In this document: positions 61,201 to 64,000 of the stretch, piece by piece | Position numbering within the stretch: the first letter of the stretch is position 1 | Layout: every line of letters starts with the position of its first letter | NCBI RefSeq assembly: GCF_011397635.1 | Contig: NC_064755.1 | Span: 17,715,282-17,779,281 of the forward strand | From: Epinephelus fuscoguttatus | Taxonomy: Eukaryota; Chordata; Actinopteri; Perciformes; Serranidae | Direction of reading: 5' to 3' | DNA length: 64,000 nucleotides | Translations under genes and position numbers: made by a program | The notes under the pieces: generated by a model | What the model was told of the DNA's origin: nothing | The model's database searches: none | Seen by the model: the letters and a program-made list of their open reading frames with translations, nothing else

Positions 61201-63131
61201 CATGCACGTTATACTTTTTTTTTAAATCTTCTCCTTAATCCCAAGTTTTAACCAGGTTCTTGTTAAAGTTGCTTTATAAAAGCTTCCTGCCACCTCAGAG
61301 GTCATTTGGTGCTTTTACACAATGCTGAACAAACAATGGGCATCACCCAGACATTAACGTGATACCAGTATTTCATTATCTTTTGGAAATACTGAACTGA
61401 ACATTCCCTTTATAAATATATATATACACGTTTATTTTCTATGTATTCAGCCCAGCGTAGCACTGTTTGACATTTCCAGGTCTTACATTGTCGCTGTTTT
61501 GCCTTCTCAAACTCAAACACTAGAGTTCAGTCACATGCAAATTAGTCCTTCAATCTGCTCAGACCTTCACACATGCATTATTTATTCATGGAGGTCAGAT
61601 TATTTCTGATTCAAACACATGGACAAATGTCCCAAGGAGAAGTACAGTAGGAGTAGTGTGGAGGAGGCGGTACTGCTAAAGACTCTACCTGTGTCTACAC
61701 CTGGGACGCGACTGGTGTTGAACATATGCTCGTATTGGGCTGAGCACATGGGAATAGTGTGTAGGAGCATGAGCTGAAAAGCAAAAGGGGAGAGTCAAAC
61801 ACACAGAGATGACAAACTAAATCACTAAAATCCCCAGAGAGCAGCAGCAGACACACACCTACGCGGAGAGGAGCATGGATGAAGTGGAAAGGAAAGATGA
61901 GGATCGGTTTAAGAAGCAGTCTTAAGGAGGAGAGGGGACCTGAGAGGGCTGCCAGGGAAAGGGACATGGGTAGGGTCCAGAAAACCAGTGGTCTGCCATC
62001 TCAATGCCAGCAGCAAAGCCCTGACATTAGCAGTAAAGTTTGTACTAAAATGTAGATGCTTTTACAAATTCATACTACAACTTAAATTTGTATATCTCTC
62101 CAATAGATGTCTAAAATAATACTACTAAAAAATGAGAAGTAGGATTGTTTCAGGGCTGTGCTGTTGAGAATGAGCGTAGTAGTCAGGGTTTCCAGCGGCT
62201 GTTGCTGTAGCTAGGGTCACAGGGTAGGGGGTTCAGAGGGCACGGCGGAGATGTGCCCTCCTCTTACCTGTCTCCAAACCAGGGACGCGGGTGGTGTTAA
62301 ACATCCGCTCCCACTGAGCCGAACACAGAGGAACCTTGTTCGCCAACAAGTATATCTAACGCAGCGTCCGACACAGCGAAGGGACAAAACAGTAGAACAG
62401 AGACAACTGAATGTGAGTGTGGAACAGAGCGAGCTCATGCATTGCATACAATCGGTCTTGGCAAGAGATCAGTGTGTGTATGTGCAATGTGTTGTATGTG
62501 TTAGGGGTGTGCAAATGTAAAAAGAATTTGCACTCAAGCATCATGCGGGTTGGTAAAGGGAGGAGGCGGAGGAGCAGGAGAGGACGACACTGATGAGTGT
62601 CAGTGAAATCACCAGCTTTCATCAAGCCTTTAGAAAATGCTTGTGATTTCACTTTGCCGGTAATAACAACTCCACCTCCATCAATACAAGCAAAAAGCAC
62701 CGTGCATAGCTAACATCAGAGTCACAGATAAGCACAGTTAGCTAAGGATATTATCAAGAATCTTCATAACCACTGGCGAGATAACAAACTTACTTACACA
62801 AATCATACACAAGAAAGGGTTGTGACAGATAAGCAGCTCACATTGTAAACTTAAAAGACAAACACTCTGAGATAACAGCTATTCATCAATAAATCATAAA
62901 TAAGAAAGTTAAACATTTACAAAGGATTGATATGGTCAAACTTGCTAATATAGTTAATATTGCAGCTCGCACACGGTCTGTTTAAGGAGAGAAACAGGAA
63001 GAAAAGAGGAGCTCTGTACTCACTGGTTTGATCTGAGCTCTGTCCAGTTTTCTCCTGTAGAGCATGATAGCATGGATGGCATTACCTGCCCTGGCTGCCT
63101 GGATCGAGGTGGGAAACACATACAGGAAATC
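55248..63131 (-). CDS. cpt1a: Carnitine O-palmitoyltransferase 1 (CPT1A-like), 3' exons, partial
   Basis: CPT1 of the outer mitochondrial membrane transfers long-chain acyl groups from CoA to carnitine, the rate-setting step of mitochondrial fatty-acid oxidation. Exons in transcript order: 63131-63024, then one of 62355-62268 or 61773-61689, 60184-59989, 59630-59442, 59342-59237, 58963-58847, 58166-58002, 57576-57445, 57310-57158, 56683-56570, 55527-55435, 55331-55248. All have GT..AG borders and the phases join without a break, giving 514 (or 513) residues, about the last two thirds of the 773-residue human protein. Visible landmarks: [13 protein letters not shown], the [18 protein letters not shown] region, [13 protein letters not shown] with the catalytic His (codon 59276-59278), [67 protein letters not shown]. 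The protein ends [11 protein letters not shown]. Most segments look like CPT1A, some (the DLFQ end, ADDV) like CPT1B; a fish cpt1a paralogue is most likely, which one is unclear. The membrane-anchor exons lie beyond 64000. Confidence 0.96.
57669..57692. repeat. Poly-A run in cpt1 intron
   Basis: About 24 A residues on the plus strand (poly-T in the transcript), between cpt1 exons at 57576 and 58002. No attached SINE body is recognised. Confidence 0.85.
60185..61688 (-). other. cpt1 intron 3' of the alternative exons
   Basis: No exon or repeat is recognised in these 1.5 kb. Splicing of either alternative exon crosses this intron. Confidence 0.4.
61689..61773 (-). CDS. cpt1a: cpt1 alternative exon A (85 nt)
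   Basis: Acceptor CAG at 61774-61776 and donor GTAGAG at 61683-61688. It reads [20 protein letters not shown] then SRVPGVDT, plus one base that completes an Asp codon with the next exon. It is homologous to exon B (62268-62355), with 14 of the 19 residues from the Cys onward identical. The IPMC wording is closer to muscle-type CPT1B. The conserved Cys is kept. This exon lies 3' of exon B in transcript order. Confidence 0.85.
62268..62355 (-). CDS. cpt1a: cpt1 alternative exon B (88 nt)
   Basis: Acceptor TAG at 62356-62358 and donor GTAAGAG at 62261-62267. It reads [20 protein letters not shown] then TTRVPGLET, plus one base. It is one codon longer than exon A and, like the human CPT1A segment ([17 protein letters not shown]), has [11 protein letters not shown]. 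The acceptor has a weak pyrimidine tract (GACGCTGCGTTAG), which may make it regulated. Confidence 0.85.
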
Positions 63132-63448
63132 CTGGAGATAAAAAAGGAGATTAATAGTTATGAATTAATAATCACTCACGTTTTATCCCACATGTCACAC
63201 ATTCCTGAGGAATGTAAAACGTGACTTGTAAATGCAAACAGAACAGAACAATGTCACAGTGTGACCCATCCATAGATTCTGTGTTGTTATTTTGGTAGAG
63301 GACTGAATGCACACATACAGCAGCTCTCGTGACCGGCTATTTCAAGCATGCTCAGTGTTATTCCACTGCCCCCATACCAAGTCTAACTCCTTTTAGAGTA
63401 GTGTTTCTCTGATATGGTTTTGTAAGCAAGAGTAGAGTTTCCCATTTA

Positions 63449-63955
63449 GGCTGCATTCATGCTAAATTTGGCGTTGTGGCGAAAACACCAGTTTTCCCAT
63501 TCATTTGAATGTGGGCAGTGTGTCAAGGCTGAAGCGGTTGGGCAGAAAGAAATGCAGCAGCCTGCAGTGAAAAGTTGAAACAGAATCAACTTTTGGAGAA
63601 ACACCACCAAACGTCTCACTGTTGTGGCCACTCATGTAACTGGTGATCAGACCAAAATACGCCCGCAGTCCATGCTAAAGAGTAATAGAGTTTCTCTCTA
63701 TTGGTGAATATTATAGTGAGTAAAACGTGTGTACAATCCCACTAAAGAGAACACTTGTTTGTTCTTTTGTGGCAGTCAAGATCCTACAGTATGATAATCA
63801 AAAGGAGATCCACAGATCTTTTGAGCAAACATAAACAAACTAACCGAAGACAAATAGTCACTGAGACAGGGAGACGGCATTTAAGTGACACTCTCAAACC
63901 ATCACACATACCTGCGGCTAATCGTTGCAACGCCTGATTTGGTGTGAAAGCGGCC
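63449..63955. mobile_element. PIF/Harbinger-like MITE
   Basis: Ends GGCTGCATTCATGC (63449) and, inverted, GGCCGCTTTCACACC (ending 63955) are flanked by TTA duplications (63446-63448 and 63956-63958). The inverted similarity extends about 28 bp to GGCGTTG. The terminus resembles that of the element at 33493-35336. It is non-coding and lies in a cpt1 intron at the right edge. Confidence 0.7.
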
Positions 63956-64000
63956 TTATACTATCTGTTTGATAACCTCACACAGACTAAACAGATCCAC

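Noticed and set aside
63132..64000. Next upstream cpt1 exon (the part before [11 protein letters not shown])
   Set aside because: No matching coding sequence is seen; most of the interval is a MITE, so the exon should lie beyond the window.
1..64000. CRISPR arrays, bacterial operons, prophage or plasmid features
   Set aside because: Nothing of the kind is present; spliced genes and repeats show the DNA is vertebrate.

Overview
This is vertebrate nuclear DNA and almost certainly from a percomorph-type teleost. Genes are split by GT..AG introns, there are long AT-rich non-coding stretches and CA/TG microsatellites, and the interspersed repeats (tRNA-derived SINEs, TTAA-flanked fold-back DNA transposons, Harbinger and hAT MITEs) are kinds typical of fish. 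No bacterial, phage, CRISPR or operon-like structure is present.

Three protein-coding genes can be built exon by exon. (1) Bases 1-4266, minus strand: the first two coding exons of mrpl23 (mitochondrial ribosomal protein uL23m). The rest lies beyond the left edge, and the promoter at about 4267-4400 carries NRF-1, ETS and E-box motifs. (2) Bases 15882-44324, plus strand: a complete ten-exon gene for a 693-residue type II membrane protein of glycoside hydrolase family 31, the SITS-binding-protein / MYORG-like branch. By alignment to MYORG both catalytic aspartates are replaced (Glu445 and Pro502), so it is probably a pseudoenzyme. Its 3' UTR probably ends near 47475. (3) Bases 55248-63131, minus strand: the last twelve coding exon positions (about 514 residues) of a carnitine O-palmitoyltransferase 1, closest overall to CPT1A. 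The 5' exons lie beyond the right edge. One exon position has two homologous alternatives, 61689-61773 and 62268-62355. Their lengths (85 and 88 nt) allow only one to be used at a time.

Layout: 1-4.3 kb mrpl23; 4.4-15.3 kb intergenic, rich in repeats, with a candidate TATA promoter at 10.87 kb and a MEF2 + DR1 motif pair at 13.2 kb; 15.3-47.5 kb the GH31 gene, with a 12-kb second intron and a 6.7-kb fourth intron full of nested transposons; 47.5-53.4 kb intergenic, with a Penelope-like fragment carrying a hammerhead-ribozyme-like core and a truncated hAT transposon; 53.4-64 kb cpt1.

The genes do not form an operon or a common pathway. mrpl23 (mitochondrial translation) and cpt1 (fatty-acid entry into mitochondria) both serve mitochondria, but nothing seen here links their regulation. 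The most unusual features are the alternative cpt1 exons, the loss of catalytic residues in the GH31 protein, two TTAA-type transposons carrying related acidic ORFs (one with a Cys-rich P2X7-tail-like segment) and the ribozyme-like core. All calls come from reading the sequence and from remembered family features. No database search was run.
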